Of a DNA stretch of 64,000 nucleotides, positions 7,876-17,672 are shown piece by piece; positions within the stretch are counted from its first letter, which is position 1, and every line of letters begins with the position of its first letter. This DNA comes from an uncultured Roseovarius sp. (lineage in GTDB: Bacteria > Pseudomonadota > Alphaproteobacteria > Rhodobacterales > Rhodobacteraceae), in the NCBI GenBank assembly GCA_947496175.1, contig CANMBU010000002.1:558001-622000 (forward strand), written 5' to 3'. The position numbers and the translations under genes were made by a program. The notes below the pieces were generated by a model. It did no database searches and was not told the DNA's origin. It saw only the letters and a list, made by a program, of their open reading frames with translations.

Positions 7876-10428
7876 TCACGCACCGCGAATGCGTGTCACC
7901 ATCTCGGTTGTGTCACGGCTCAGCTCGGGCTGGACCAGGATGCGGTCGAGCGCCCGCGCCGCCATTTCCTGACGCGCCTCATCATAACGCTTCCAGGTCT
8001 CAAAGGCGGTACACATGCGCGCCGTGGTCTGCGGGTTGATCGGGTCCAGCTTGATCAGCCAGTCGGCGAGCACGCCATACCCCACGCCTGAGACATGGTG
8101 GAACCCGGCTGTATTCATCGTCAAGGCACCAAGCGTGGCACGAAAACGATTTGGGTTTTTCATTGTAAAATCAGGATGATTTGTCAGGATTTGCGTCACT
8201 TCGGCCGCATCATCTGGATCCGCATGCAAGATCTGCAAGCTGAACCACTTGTCGATCACAAGGCGGTCATGATTCCACTGATCGTAAAACGCGGTCACTG
8301 CTGTCGCGCCTTTGCCTGCCTTGAGAAGGCAAGACAAGGCGGCCAGTTGTTGGGTCATATTGTCAGCGTTGTCATACTGTTTTTGCGCCAAAGCCCCGCC
8401 ATCCACACGGCTGATCATGCCAAGGGCCGCATTGGCCAGCGCGCGCGCCCCGGATTGCTCGGCATTCGGGGCATAAGGTTCGTCCACCTGATATTGCGCA
8501 TAAAGACGCGTCGCGAGGTCCTGCATCTTTTGGGCTTGTGCCTGTTTCAGCGTTTCAAGCGCGTCCCAGATTGCCTGTGGATCGGGCGTATCACCTGCCT
8601 CATATAGGCTTTGCGCCAAATCTTCCTGGCTGGGCAGACCAAGCGCCAGGGCGCGGAATGCAGGGTCAAGGCTGTCGTCACGTGCGACGGCCTCAATCGC
8701 GTCCAGATAGGCATCATCCGGCCCCGCGCCGTCGCGGATCATCGCCAGCAAGCCATCACGCGCCAACGCGCGTCCTGCTTCCCATTTGTTGAACGGATCG
8801 GTGTCATGCGCGAGCAAAAAGGCGCGTTCGACGTTGTCGCTCTCACGCTCCAGGATCACAGGTGCGGAAAATCCGCGCAGAATGGACGGCACCGGGCGGC
8901 TGGCCAGACCTTCAAAGGCAAAGCTCTGGTTGGCTTGCGTCATCTCAAGCACTTGCGTGGGCACCACTTCATTTCCATTCGGCGCCAGAAGCCCGACAGC
9001 AATGGGGATGACGCGGGCGTCTTTGACGTCCTGACCGGGGGTAGGCGGCGTGGATTGCTCAAGATGCAGAGTGAACGTGCCATCCTCATAGGTCTCGCGC
9101 ACTTTCACGCGCGGCGTACCCGCCTGTTCATACCAGCGCTTGAACTGGCTCAGGTCACGCCCCGTAGTGTCTTCAAACACCCTGAGCCAATCCTCAATCG
9201 TGGCCGCGTCACCATCGTGACGCTCGAAATAAAGATCAAGCGCCTTGGCATAAGCATCATCCCCCACCAGAGTTTTGAGCATGCCAATCAGCTCGGCACC
9301 CTTTTCGTAGACCGTGGCGGTATAAAAATTGTTGATCTCAACAAAGCTCTCAGGCCGTACCGGATGCGCCAGCGGGCCATTGTCCTCGCGGAATTGACGT
9401 GCGCGCATGGCAATCACATCCGAGATACGTTTGACCGGCTCTGAGCGCATATCCGATGTGAACTGCGCATCGCGAAACACGGTCAGGCCCTCTTTCAGGC
9501 AAAGCTGAAACCAATCGCGACAGGTGATGCGGTTGCCGGTCCAGTTGTGAAAATACTCATGCGCAATGATCGCCTCGATCCGTTCGAAATTGCCATCGGT
9601 GCTGGTCTCGGGGCTGGCCAGAACGCATGAGGAGTTGAAGATGTTCAGCCCCTTGTTTTCCATCGCCCCCATGTTGAAGTCATCCACTGCAACGATGTTG
9701 AAAATATCGAGGTCATACTCGCGCCCATAAACCTCTTCATCCCATCGCATCGACGCCTTGAGCGCCTCCATTCCAAAGGCGCATTTGTCTTCATCCCCCG
9801 GTCGCACCCAGATGTTCAGCTCGACATCGCGGCCTGACTTTGTTTCGAAACGGTCCGGATGGTTCACCAGATCGCCAGCCACTAAAGCAAAAAGATAGGC
9901 CGGTTTTGGCCAGGGATCGTGCCATTCGGCAAACCCGTCATCTGACACGCCTGGATTGCCATTGGAAAGTTTGACCTTTTCATCCCCCTCGATGCGCACC
10001 TCAAAAGGTGCCATGACATCTGGCCGGTCTGGGTAATACGTGATCTTGCGAAAGCCTTCCGCCTCACATTGCGTGCAATACATGCCGTTTGACATGTATA
10101 GCCCCTCCAGCGCCGTATTGGCCTCTGGGTTGATCTCGATCTCGGCTTCCCAGGTGAATGCCCTCTCAGGCACCGCACAACGCAACCCGCCCTCCTCCAA
10201 GACGGGTGTAACCTCAGCACCGTCAATCTTGGCCCAGATCAGGTCAAGCTCTTCTCCGTGAAGGAAAAAATCGCGCTCTTCCGCCTCAGGGTTGGGGCGA
10301 AACACAATCCGGCTGATGACGCGGGTTTTCTCTGGGTTCAGCCGAAAGGTCAGGTGAACCTTGTCGATTTCAAAGCCAAAGGGCTGATAATCCTTCAGGT
10401 AGATCGTTTGAGGCGCGGCATCTTTCAT
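7876..10428 (-). CDS. pepN: Aminopeptidase N (M1 family)
   Basis: An 850-residue M1 zinc aminopeptidase, the usual length for the proteobacterial PepN subfamily. The exopeptidase signature GAMEN is at residues 254-258. The zinc site is HEYFH at 290-294, with the third ligand Glu at about 313 (LKEGLTVFRD). The C-terminal half has the helical domain of DUF3458 type. It removes N-terminal residues from peptides in the cytoplasm, completing protein turnover. The start is at MKDAAPQTIY (10428); the longer frame to 10518 has a non-family N-terminus. Confidence 0.97.
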   Translation of the reverse strand: MKDAAPQTIYLKDYQPFGFEIDKVHLTFRLNPEKTRVISRIVFRPNPEAEERDFFLHGEELDLIWAKIDGAEVTPVLEEGGLRCAVPERAFTWEAEIEINPEANTALEGLYMSNGMYCTQCEAEGFRKITYYPDRPDVMAPFEVRIEGDEKVKLSNGNPGVSDDGFAEWHDPWPKPAYLFALVAGDLVNHPDRFETKSGRDVELNIWVRPGDEDKCAFGMEALKASMRWDEEVYGREYDLDIFNIVAVDDFNMGAMENKGLNIFNSSCVLASPETSTDGNFERIEAIIAHEYFHNWTGNRITCRDWFQLCLKEGLTVFRDAQFTSDMRSEPVKRISDVIAMRARQFREDNGPLAHPVRPESFVEINNFYTATVYEKGAELIGMLKTLVGDDAYAKALDLYFERHDGDAATIEDWLRVFEDTTGRDLSQFKRWYEQAGTPRVKVRETYEDGTFTLHLEQSTPPTPGQDVKDARVIPIAVGLLAPNGNEVVPTQVLEMTQANQSFAFEGLASRPVPSILRGFSAPVILERESDNVERAFLLAHDTDPFNKWEAGRALARDGLLAMIRDGAGPDDAYLDAIEAVARDDSLDPAFRALALGLPSQEDLAQSLYEAGDTPDPQAIWDALETLKQAQAQKMQDLATRLYAQYQVDEPYAPNAEQSGARALANAALGMISRVDGGALAQKQYDNADNMTQQLAALSCLLKAGKGATAVTAFYDQWNHDRLVIDKWFSLQILHADPDDAAEVTQILTNHPDFTMKNPNRFRATLGALTMNTAGFHHVSGVGYGVLADWLIKLDPINPQTTARMCTAFETWKRYDEARQEMAARALDRILVQPELSRDTTEMVTRIRGA

Positions 10429-10709
10429 TGGGCATATCTTTCTGATGATTGCCCCAAGGTGTAGCGCATCGTGACCCCGCCGCAAGGCCCCGTATGCAGG
10501 CGACAGCTTGCCATGCACCGGGATGCAAACGGTGCATAGGCAAATGCGTGCCGCCGCCTGCCTCGTGGATGTACGACAAAAGCCTTACCATCCGGTTCGT
10601 ACCGGGCGATGGATCAAAATGCAGTTTTGCAGGTGTGCTTGTGCATTGATTGAGGTTTTCTTATCTGCTTTCCTCCACGATAGTAGACCAAACGGTAACG
10701 GATTTTGGC

Positions 10710-11486
10710 ATGACACGCCCGATTATTGGGATCATTGGCAACAGATACGAGATTGAAGAGCGTTATCCGGTCCATGCCGGGGGCACGATGAATTCGGCTG
10801 CGATCGCCGAAGTGTCTGAGTGCATGCCGATGCTTGTCCCCTCCGATCCGGCATTTGTCAGCGTGCCGGAGCTTTTGGACGCTTGTGACGGATTCCTGCT
10901 TACTGGCGGGCGGCCTAATGTGCATCCCGAAGAATACGGACATGAGCCAACAGAGGCGCATGGAGCATTTGATCGCGCCCGTGACGCAGTTGCCCTGCCT
11001 TTGGTGCGCGCCTGCCTTGAGCGTGGACAGCCGATCCTTGGTGTGTGCCGCGGCTTTCAGGAAATGAACGTTGCGCTGGGTGGCACGCTGCATCCCGAAA
11101 TCCGCGACTTGCCGGGCCGTGACAATCACCGCATGCCCCCCGATGGAACGTTGGAAGAGCAATTTGCCCTGCGCCACCCGGTGACGTTTACAAAAGGCGG
11201 TGTCTTTCACCGGCTGATGGGGGCACAAGAGGTGATGACCAACACGCTTCATGGTCAGGGCATCATCGATCCCGGCGACGGTGTTGTGATTGATGGTCTT
11301 GCCCCGGATGGCACGCCCGAGGCGATTTATGTACAGGACGCGCCGGGATTTGCGCTATCTGTGCAGTGGCACCCGGAATGGAACGCCGCCAACGATCCGG
11401 TCAGCCGCCCGCTTTTCAGCGCTTTTGGGAAAGCCGCGCGTTCCTGGCAGTCAGGTCGCAGAAGTCCTGTGCTCAAATCGGCCTAG
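10710..11486 (+). CDS. Class I glutamine amidotransferase-like hydrolase (PuuD family)
   Basis: A 258-residue protein of the peptidase C26 / gamma-glutamyl-gamma-aminobutyrate hydrolase family. It shows the N-terminal PIIGIIGN, the LTGGRPNVHPEEYG segment, the nucleophile motif GVCRGFQEMNVALGG with Cys, and the His/Glu pair in VQWHPEW near the C-terminus. Family members cut gamma-glutamyl amide bonds, for example in putrescine degradation. No other puu gene lies beside it, so the substrate is unproven. The ATG at 10710 gives the normal N-terminus; the frame could extend to 10650. Divergent from pepN across a 281-bp gap. Confidence 0.87.
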   Translation: MTRPIIGIIGNRYEIEERYPVHAGGTMNSAAIAEVSECMPMLVPSDPAFVSVPELLDACDGFLLTGGRPNVHPEEYGHEPTEAHGAFDRARDAVALPLVRACLERGQPILGVCRGFQEMNVALGGTLHPEIRDLPGRDNHRMPPDGTLEEQFALRHPVTFTKGGVFHRLMGAQEVMTNTLHGQGIIDPGDGVVIDGLAPDGTPEAIYVQDAPGFALSVQWHPEWNAANDPVSRPLFSAFGKAARSWQSGRRSPVLKSA

Positions 11487-11539
11487 CCGCAACTCCATTG
11501 TGGGTGCAAAGCGCATCGCTGAAGCAGCGCGAAACCGGT

Positions 11540-12445
11540 CTATCCGTAGGACGCTGCGTCTGAGCCTTGATCAGAGAGCATCCTTGCATCGTCGTTTGTC
11601 AGACAAGTCCGCGCTGGCACCAGATGACGTCCCGATGTCACGCGCAATTCCGGAAAGACTTCAAACACTGCTTCACGCGCCGCCACGTCCATCGCCGTCA
11701 GAAGCGTATCTGTCGCATGAAAACTCTCAGTAGCAATGCCATCGGCATAAATCACTTCATGATGGTCAAACATCAAATGGATATATGTAACCTCTGCGAT
11801 TGGACGGCGCCTGATGTCGCGCCCGTTCACCAGATCTTTGGCGGCGACCAAGACTTCGGGCGCGCCAAAAAGCATGTTGGCCTTATGCCCGGTGTAAAGC
11901 ATGCGGTGATGGGGTGACACGCGTAAGCCGCAGGCTGCATCGCCGCGCCCCGTGCCGCGCCCAGTGCCGCTAAACTCAATCGGTGCCAAAAGATCATGCG
12001 CCTTCACGGCGCGCTGACCGATCCAGCGGATCGGGCGCAGACCCTGATCGCGGGTGACGACCATATCGCCAACCTGAAGCGTCTCAATGGGTCGCTCGCC
12101 TTGTCCTGTCAGGATGCAGGCACCGGGCGTGAAACACACCAATTGGTCCAGTGCTGTTTGTGCCATCGTCTGAGAGTTTGGTCGTTCTGAAGGCAACGCC
12201 TTGGCCATTGCAATGTTGGCCTGCGATGCAGGAGGGTCTGGCGCACGCCGGTCAAAACTGACCGGAACCTGCCGTGACCGTGACACGTCGTTGCGAAACG
12301 CGGGCACTGGAGTTTCGACGCGGGTTCTGACGTGGTCCGGCGCGACCACCTCTAGTGCACCAAAAGTGCGCGACGTCTGCAATCCGGCTTCATTGTCCAA
12401 GGCCGGCGGTGCAGACAAGACAGTTCTGCTTGCAAATAAAGTCAT
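11540..12445 (-). CDS. Hint-domain protein (Hedgehog/intein-type domain)
   Basis: A 301-residue protein with a Hint domain from about residue 108: CFTPGACILTGQGERPIETLQVGDMVVTRD carries the block-A Cys and the family GERPIE-LQVGD pattern. This is followed by RPIRWIGQR, then the DHHEVIYADGIATESFH block. The first 100 residues look disordered and rich in Pro, Ala and Arg. The domain is not followed by an extein: the C-terminal part (to SDQGSDAASYG) is short. Such Hint_2 proteins are frequent in Rhodobacterales, often with RTX repeats or outer-surface roles, but no RTX nonapeptide repeat is present here. No signal peptide. Confidence 0.85.
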   Translation of the reverse strand: MTLFASRTVLSAPPALDNEAGLQTSRTFGALEVVAPDHVRTRVETPVPAFRNDVSRSRQVPVSFDRRAPDPPASQANIAMAKALPSERPNSQTMAQTALDQLVCFTPGACILTGQGERPIETLQVGDMVVTRDQGLRPIRWIGQRAVKAHDLLAPIEFSGTGRGTGRGDAACGLRVSPHHRMLYTGHKANMLFGAPEVLVAAKDLVNGRDIRRRPIAEVTYIHLMFDHHEVIYADGIATESFHATDTLLTAMDVAAREAVFEVFPELRVTSGRHLVPARTCLTNDDARMLSDQGSDAASYG

Positions 12446-12688
12446 AGTTCAGCCCCCCGGCTTGCGACCAACCCGGTCGACCCGGCGCACACGGCGCGCC
12501 ACCAATTACGTTTCAAAACCACCATCTCACTGCTCTTACGTGTTGTGGCTAGCACAATATTATTGCTACCTTTTTAATGCGCACCGATGGCATGTGTTTG
12601 TGGGGAATGAGGCCGAAACGAGGTCATTTTGGGCCGAAAGTGAACTCAGGTCACCACGAATGGCCACGTATTGTCGGCGCAAAGTAAT
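12446..12688. other. Intergenic region upstream of the Hint gene
   Basis: A 243-bp stretch without a credible gene. It should contain the minus-strand promoter of the Hint-domain gene. It includes an AT-rich patch around 12550-12580 in an otherwise GC-rich region, a plausible promoter location. No clear operator or terminator was found. Confidence 0.4.
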
Positions 12689-13045
12689 CTAAAGCCCTAA
12701 TTCGGAACGATTTTTCTTGGTCAGACCGTCAACAACCATATCATAGGACATCACAATATGTTCATAAAGCTCAGCGTCAGATAACCCCGGATTTTCATAA
12801 ACCTGAAGCCATTTCATGCCACGCGAGGCGAGATAAGGGGCCGGACGGATACCGGGGCTGTCCTGCAATACTTCGTAGGCAATCTCGCTGGCTTTGAACG
12901 TATAAGCGTCTTGCCCTTCATTCCAACCTGCGATGGCAAAGACCTTTCCACCGACCTTCCAAACATCGGCATTGCCCCATTGTACCACATGGTTGGTGGC
13001 CTTCAGTCCGGCGCAAAACGTATTGAAATCACCCCTGCTCAGCAT
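12689..13045 (-). CDS. MmcQ/YjbR family protein
   Basis: A 118-residue protein matching the MmcQ/YjbR fold. It shows VVQWGNADVWKVGGKVFAIAGW, then YTFKASEIAYEVL, then PAPYLASRGMKWLQVY and the C-terminal SYDMVVDGLTKK. The family has a CyaY-like fold and is called DNA-binding, but no biochemical role is firmly known. The ATG overlaps the stop of the upstream SDR gene (TGATG), so translation is probably coupled. The frame can be read further upstream to 13114 but that part lies inside the SDR gene. Confidence 0.85.
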   Translation of the reverse strand: MLSRGDFNTFCAGLKATNHVVQWGNADVWKVGGKVFAIAGWNEGQDAYTFKASEIAYEVLQDSPGIRPAPYLASRGMKWLQVYENPGLSDAELYEHIVMSYDMVVDGLTKKNRSELGL

Positions 13046-13794
13046 CAGAACTGTCCGCCTGCGATTTCGATGGCCTGTCCATTCACGCTTTGAGACCCCG
13101 GACCACAGAGCCAAAGCGCAGCTGCAGCCACTTCTTCGGGTGCGATCAGGCGTTTGTGTTTGTTGGCCTCCACCATCATGGCGCGGGCGGCGGCCTCGTC
13201 CACACCGGCACGGGCGCTGATGGCTTGAACATTGCGAGTCACAATATCTGTATCAACATAGCCGGGGCACAGCGCGTTGAACGTGATCTCTGATCCCAGG
13301 TAATCTTCGCTGAGGGCACGAATAAGTCCCATAAGCCCATGTTTGCTCGCCGTATAGGCCGAGGCGCCTCTGAGCCCTTTCAGTCCGGCAATAGAGGACA
13401 CCGCTATGACCCGGCCCCAACCTGCCTCATGCATGGACTTCAGAGCCTCGCGAATGGTCCAGAAGGCACCATCCAGATTGGTGGTCATAATCCGCCGCCA
13501 AAACTCTGTGTCGGTCTTGTGCAAGGCGCGCCCTTCGGCAATGCCTGCATTGGGTACGACAATCGAAATCGGCCCCCTGGTGTTAACCGCCTGCGAAAAC
13601 CCTTCGACGACACTGGCCTCATCGCTCACATCCATGACCAGCGGATGCAGATGCTCTGCTGCCGCGTCCTGCAAAACCTCTGCGCGGCGCCCGGTGATCG
13701 TCACATCCGCGCCAGCCTCCGCCAGTGCTTGTGCAATGGCAAGCCCGATGCCCGTGCCGCCTCCAGTGACCAACGCGTGTTTTCCGCTCAGCAT
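13045..13794 (-). CDS. SDR-family oxidoreductase, 3-hydroxybutyrate dehydrogenase-like
   Basis: A 249-residue classical short-chain dehydrogenase. It has the cofactor motif TGGGTGIG at residues 10-17, the NAG motif (VVPNAGIAEG), and the catalytic Ser-Tyr-Lys set in SSIAGLKGLRGASAYTASKHG. CPGYVDTDIV after the active site and the C-terminal GQAIEIAGGQF fit D-beta-hydroxybutyrate dehydrogenase-like members, but the exact substrate cannot be read from sequence. A strong Shine-Dalgarno AAAGGAGG precedes the ATG at 13794. First gene of a two-gene unit with the YjbR-like gene. Confidence 0.88.
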   Translation of the reverse strand: MLSGKHALVTGGGTGIGLAIAQALAEAGADVTITGRRAEVLQDAAAEHLHPLVMDVSDEASVVEGFSQAVNTRGPISIVVPNAGIAEGRALHKTDTEFWRRIMTTNLDGAFWTIREALKSMHEAGWGRVIAVSSIAGLKGLRGASAYTASKHGLMGLIRALSEDYLGSEITFNALCPGYVDTDIVTRNVQAISARAGVDEAAARAMMVEANKHKRLIAPEEVAAAALWLCGPGSQSVNGQAIEIAGGQF

Positions 13795-13934
13795 GTCAAA
13801 TCCTCCTTTCCCCACACTCGCCCGAACCATAGGTCTTGCCAAGCCTCGCATTTCGGGGTGTGACAAGGGCGTGGAAAATTGCAATTTTTCATCAAGGAAT
13901 TTTGCAAAATTCCAGCTCTGCGAAAGGATGACCC

Positions 13935-14387
13935 GTGCTCAAATGGATCGACATTCCACCCATATGGCTGTTGCTCGCCCTTGTTGTGACTTGGATGCAG
14001 GCGACGCATTATTCCGCCGGACTAAGTTTCGGCGGGGCTTGGGCTGACTTTGCCGGTGGTCTGTTTGTGGGGGCGGGTCTCCTGTTCATGGCTTTCGCGC
14101 TCTATGAGATGCGCCGCTTCAAAACCACACCCATTCCGCATATGGAGGCCGACCGGTTGGTCACCACGGGCATCTTCAAACGCTCGCGCAACCCCATCTA
14201 CCTCGGCGACGCCCTTATTCTGACGGGTCTCATCCTGCGCTGGGACGCGGTTTTGTCGCTGCCACTGATTCCCGTCTTTGTTTGGATCATCGAACGTCGC
14301 TTTATCATTCCCGAAGAAGACCGCCTGCGCCGCAAGTTTCGCGCCGACTTCGCGCGCTATTGCCAAAATACACGGCGTTGGGTGTGA
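13935..14387 (+). CDS. Membrane methyltransferase, isoprenylcysteine O-methyltransferase (ICMT/PEMT)-like
   Basis: A 150-residue integral membrane protein with about four hydrophobic segments. It carries the family signature RLVTTGIFKRSRNPIYLGD and ends with the ERRFIIPEEDRLRRKFRADFARY block. Members transfer a methyl group from SAM to lipid or prenyl substrates; bacterial substrates are mostly unknown. The start is a GTG (13935) preceded by AAAGGA; the nearby ATG at 13929 is in another frame. A second, larger protein with this domain lies at 37107-38417. Confidence 0.85.
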   Translation: MLKWIDIPPIWLLLALVVTWMQATHYSAGLSFGGAWADFAGGLFVGAGLLFMAFALYEMRRFKTTPIPHMEADRLVTTGIFKRSRNPIYLGDALILTGLILRWDAVLSLPLIPVFVWIIERRFIIPEEDRLRRKFRADFARYCQNTRRWV

Positions 14388-14519
14388 CCCCTGCGACAAT
14401 CGCAGCATTCCAACTTCAGAAAGAATGTGAAATATAACGCGCCTGACCTAGAATCCGTTGAGACACACGCCAACCATGCGGTGACGTATCCGTAGCCAAG
14501 ACACGGGGAGACTAAGACA

Positions 14520-16094
14520 TTGAAGATCGGAACACCTAAAGAGGTTGCCGAGGGCGAAAACCGGGTCGCGATGACGCCGGACTCCGCTCTGCAACTGCAA
14601 AAGCTCGGACACGAGTGTGCGATTGAGGCCGGTGCAGGCCTGGCGGCGGGGTTTTCCGACGCCGATTACAAGGAGGCGGGTGTTGAGGTGATCAAATCCG
14701 CCTCGGCCTTGTGGAAGGCCAGCGACATAGTCGCCAAGGTGCGCGTGCCCACCGACACCGAGGTCAAACGCCTTACAAAGGGTAAGACGCTGATCTCCTT
14801 CTTTAATCCCGGTGGGAATGAGAAGCAGATGAAGGCCGCCGCCGACAAGGGCGCGACGGTTGTCGCCATGGAAATGGTGCCCCGCATCTCCCGCGCGCAA
14901 AAGATGGACGCGCTGAGTTCGATGGCCAATATCGCCGGTTACCGCGCTGTCATTGAGGCCGGTAACAACTTTGGCCGTTTCTTCACCGGTCAAGTCACTG
15001 CTGCGGGCAAGGTACCCCCGGCTAAGGTGCTCGTTGTTGGCGCCGGTGTTGCCGGTCTTGCCGCGATCGGCACCTCCACGTCGCTGGGAGCCATCACCTA
15101 CGCCTTTGACGTGCGCCCCGAAGTGGCCGAACAAATCGAATCCATGGGCGCAGAATTCGTGTTCCTTGACTTTGAGGACACTCAGCAAGACGGCGCAGAG
15201 ACAGGGGGCTATGCCGCCCCCTCCAGCCCGGAATTCCAGGCCAAGCAGCTTGAGAAGTTCCGCGAGATGGCGCCAGATATCGACATTGTCATCACCACGG
15301 CCCTTATTCCCAACCGGGATGCGCCCATCCTCTGGACCAAGGACATGGTCGAGATGATGAAGCCCGGCTCGGTGATCGTGGACCTCGCGGCTGAACGCGG
15401 CGGCAACTGTGAGCTGACCCAAAAAGACGAGAAAATCGTCACCGACAATGGCGTGACCATTGTGGGCTACACCGACTTCCCGTCGCGCATGGCCTCGCAA
15501 TCCTCGACGCTCTATTCCACCAATATCCGTCACATGATGACCGACCTGACGCCGGAAAAAGACGGCAAGGTCGTGCATGACATGGAGGATGACGTGATCC
15601 GTGGGGCCACCGTGACCCATGCGGGCGAAATCACCTTCCCACCACCACCGCCCAAAATTCAGGCCATCGCAGCACAACCCAAAAAAGAAGCGCCGCGTGA
15701 GCTGACAGCGGAAGAAAAGCGCGCCGAAGAACTGGCGGCTTTCAAAAAGCAAACGGTGCAGCAGGTCTCGCTTCTCGGGGTCGGCGGTGCGCTGATCCTG
15801 CTCGTGGGCCTCGTCGCCCCGGCCAGCTTCATGCAGCATTTCATCGTTTTCGTACTGTCGGTCTTCGTCGGCTTCCAGGTGATCTGGAACGTGTCGCACT
15901 CACTGCACACGCCGCTCATGGCCGTAACCAATGCGATCTCGTCGATCATCATCCTGGGCGCGCTAATCCAGATTGGATCAAGCTCGTTCTTGATCACGCT
16001 GATGGCAATGCTCGCGGTCTTCATGGCTGCAATCAACATATTTGGCGGCTTCCTGGTCACACGGCGTATGCTCGCCATGTTCCAGAAATCGTAA
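14520..16094 (+). CDS. pntA: NAD(P) transhydrogenase subunit alpha
   Basis: A 524-residue subunit of the proton-translocating transhydrogenase, which moves hydride from NADH to NADP+ using the proton gradient. The N-terminal NAD(H)-binding domain I shows IGTPKEVAEGENRVAMTP, the Rossmann motif VVGAGVAGLAAIGT and the region ALIPNRDAPILW. A Lys/Glu-rich linker (about 380-410) leads to four membrane helices from about 420 to the end, so this is the undivided alpha form. The start codon is TTG (14520), preceded by GGGGAG. pntB follows after 12 bp. Confidence 0.96.
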   Translation: MKIGTPKEVAEGENRVAMTPDSALQLQKLGHECAIEAGAGLAAGFSDADYKEAGVEVIKSASALWKASDIVAKVRVPTDTEVKRLTKGKTLISFFNPGGNEKQMKAAADKGATVVAMEMVPRISRAQKMDALSSMANIAGYRAVIEAGNNFGRFFTGQVTAAGKVPPAKVLVVGAGVAGLAAIGTSTSLGAITYAFDVRPEVAEQIESMGAEFVFLDFEDTQQDGAETGGYAAPSSPEFQAKQLEKFREMAPDIDIVITTALIPNRDAPILWTKDMVEMMKPGSVIVDLAAERGGNCELTQKDEKIVTDNGVTIVGYTDFPSRMASQSSTLYSTNIRHMMTDLTPEKDGKVVHDMEDDVIRGATVTHAGEITFPPPPPKIQAIAAQPKKEAPRELTAEEKRAEELAAFKKQTVQQVSLLGVGGALILLVGLVAPASFMQHFIVFVLSVFVGFQVIWNVSHSLHTPLMAVTNAISSIIILGALIQIGSSSFLITLMAMLAVFMAAINIFGGFLVTRRMLAMFQKS

Positions 16095-16106
16095 GGGGAC
16101 AGGGTT

Positions 16107-17603
16107 ATGGAATTCGGATTTACCACTGCCGCTTACGTTGTTGCTGCGGTTTTGTTCATCTTCTCGCTGGGCGGGCTTTCCGGCCAGGAAAGCGCAAAAC
16201 GCGCGGTTTGGTATGGCATTGTTGGCATGGGGATTGCTGTTCTGGCAACGCTCATCGGACCCGGTCAGGGGCTTTGGCTTGTCTCACTCGTCCTGATCGC
16301 ACTTGGCGCGGTCGTGGGCTATCAACTCGCCACGCGGGTGCAAATGACACAGATGCCCGAACTTGTGGCCATCATGCACTCGCTTGTGGGCCTCGCGGCG
16401 GTGTTTGTGGGCTTTAATGCCGACATCATGATCAACACCATGAGCAGCCTTTTTGCCGAGAATGATCTTGTGCTCGGCGCGGCCAAGGACGGCGGGTATC
16501 AGGCCATCGGCCTGCCAACGGCGATCTACAACGAACTGTCCTCCTTCGGTCAGCTCATTGCCAAGAAGACCTCTGTCGAGATCACCATCCTGCGGGTCGA
16601 GCTTGTGCTGGGCATCTGGATTGGGGCTGTGACCTTCACCGGCTCTGTCATTGCCTATGGCAAGCTTGCGGGCAAAGTGGACACAGCGGCCAAACAGCTG
16701 CCGGGTGGACATATGCTCAACGCAGCCGCCGCAGGTGGCTCGCTCCTGCTGGCCATCATGTATCTGGGTGGCTCGGGCAGCTGGACATTGGTCCTCCTGA
16801 CGCTCCTGGCGCTTTTCATCGGCTATCACCTGATCATGGGTATCGGCGGCGCGGATATGCCCGTCGTGGTCTCCATGCTCAACAGCTACTCGGGCTGGGC
16901 TGCGGCGGCCATTGGCTTCAGCCTTGGCAACGACCTTCTCATCGTTGTGGGCGCACTTGTGGGCTCGTCCGGTGCGATCCTGAGTTACATCATGTGCAAG
17001 GCGATGAACCGGTCCTTTATTAGCGTGATCCTGGGCGGCTTCGGCGGTGCTGCGGGTGAGCAGATGGCCGTGGAAGGCGAACAGGTGGCGATTGATGCTG
17101 ATGGTGTTGCAGCCGCCCTCAACGAGGCGTCCAGCGTCATCATTGTACCGGGCTATGGTATGGCGGTGGCACAAGCGCAGCAGGCGGTCAGTGAACTGAC
17201 CAACAAGATGCGCGCGGCGGGCAAGGAAGTCCGCTTTGCCATCCACCCGGTCGCCGGACGTCTGCCAGGCCACATGAACGTGCTTCTGGCCGAAGCCAAG
17301 GTGCCCTATGACATCGTGCTGGAAATGGACGAGATCAACGATGACTTCCCCGAAACGGATGTGGTCATCGTGATCGGCTCCAATGACATCGTGAACCCCG
17401 CGGCTCAGGATGATCCCAACTCACCCATCGCCGGTATGCCGGTTCTGGAAGTGTGGAAAGCCAAGCAGGTGTTTGTCTCCAAACGGGGGCAGGGCACAGG
17501 CTATTCCGGCATCGAGAACCCGCTTTTCTACAAAGAGAACACCCGCATGTTCTATGGCGATGCCAAGGACAGTGTCAGCATGCTCTTGCCGAAAGTGGGT
17601 TAG
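16107..17603 (+). CDS. pntB: NAD(P) transhydrogenase subunit beta
   Basis: A 498-residue partner of PntA. The N-terminal half has eight or nine membrane helices (domain II, the proton path, with [22 protein letters not shown]). The C-terminal domain III binds NADP(H): [12 protein letters not shown], then [42 protein letters not shown] and [17 protein letters not shown]. It supplies NADPH for biosynthesis and redox defence. It is co-transcribed with pntA and ends at a strong terminator. Confidence 0.97.
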   Translation: MEFGFTTAAYVVAAVLFIFSLGGLSGQESAKRAVWYGIVGMGIAVLATLIGPGQGLWLVSLVLIALGAVVGYQLATRVQMTQMPELVAIMHSLVGLAAVFVGFNADIMINTMSSLFAENDLVLGAAKDGGYQAIGLPTAIYNELSSFGQLIAKKTSVEITILRVELVLGIWIGAVTFTGSVIAYGKLAGKVDTAAKQLPGGHMLNAAAAGGSLLLAIMYLGGSGSWTLVLLTLLALFIGYHLIMGIGGADMPVVVSMLNSYSGWAAAAIGFSLGNDLLIVVGALVGSSGAILSYIMCKAMNRSFISVILGGFGGAAGEQMAVEGEQVAIDADGVAAALNEASSVIIVPGYGMAVAQAQQAVSELTNKMRAAGKEVRFAIHPVAGRLPGHMNVLLAEAKVPYDIVLEMDEINDDFPETDVVIVIGSNDIVNPAAQDDPNSPIAGMPVLEVWKAKQVFVSKRGQGTGYSGIENPLFYKENTRMFYGDAKDSVSMLLPKVG

Positions 17604-17628
17604 GCGAAAGGCTTTTAAAAACTGGAAG

Positions 17629-17657
17629 AGGCCCGTCAATCTGGCGGGCCTTTTTTT
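17629..17657 (+). terminator. Rho-independent terminator after pntB
   Basis: The perfect arms AGGCCCG (17629-17635) and CGGGCCT (17645-17651) enclose a nine-base loop and run straight into seven T. It sits 26 bp after the pntB stop. One of the clearest terminators in the window. Confidence 0.9.
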
Positions 17658-17672
17658 GTGATCGATCTTGAT

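Noticed and set aside
10449-10649. Short open frame between pepN and the amidotransferase
   Set aside because: No SD, no homology, and it lies in the shared promoter region.
14448-15899. 483-aa open frame opposite pntA
   Set aside because: Long but antisense to a clear pntA gene; His/Gly/Arg-rich composition and no motif.
16284-17273. 329-aa open frame opposite pntB
   Set aside because: Antisense shadow of a core gene with no RBS or recognisable domain.
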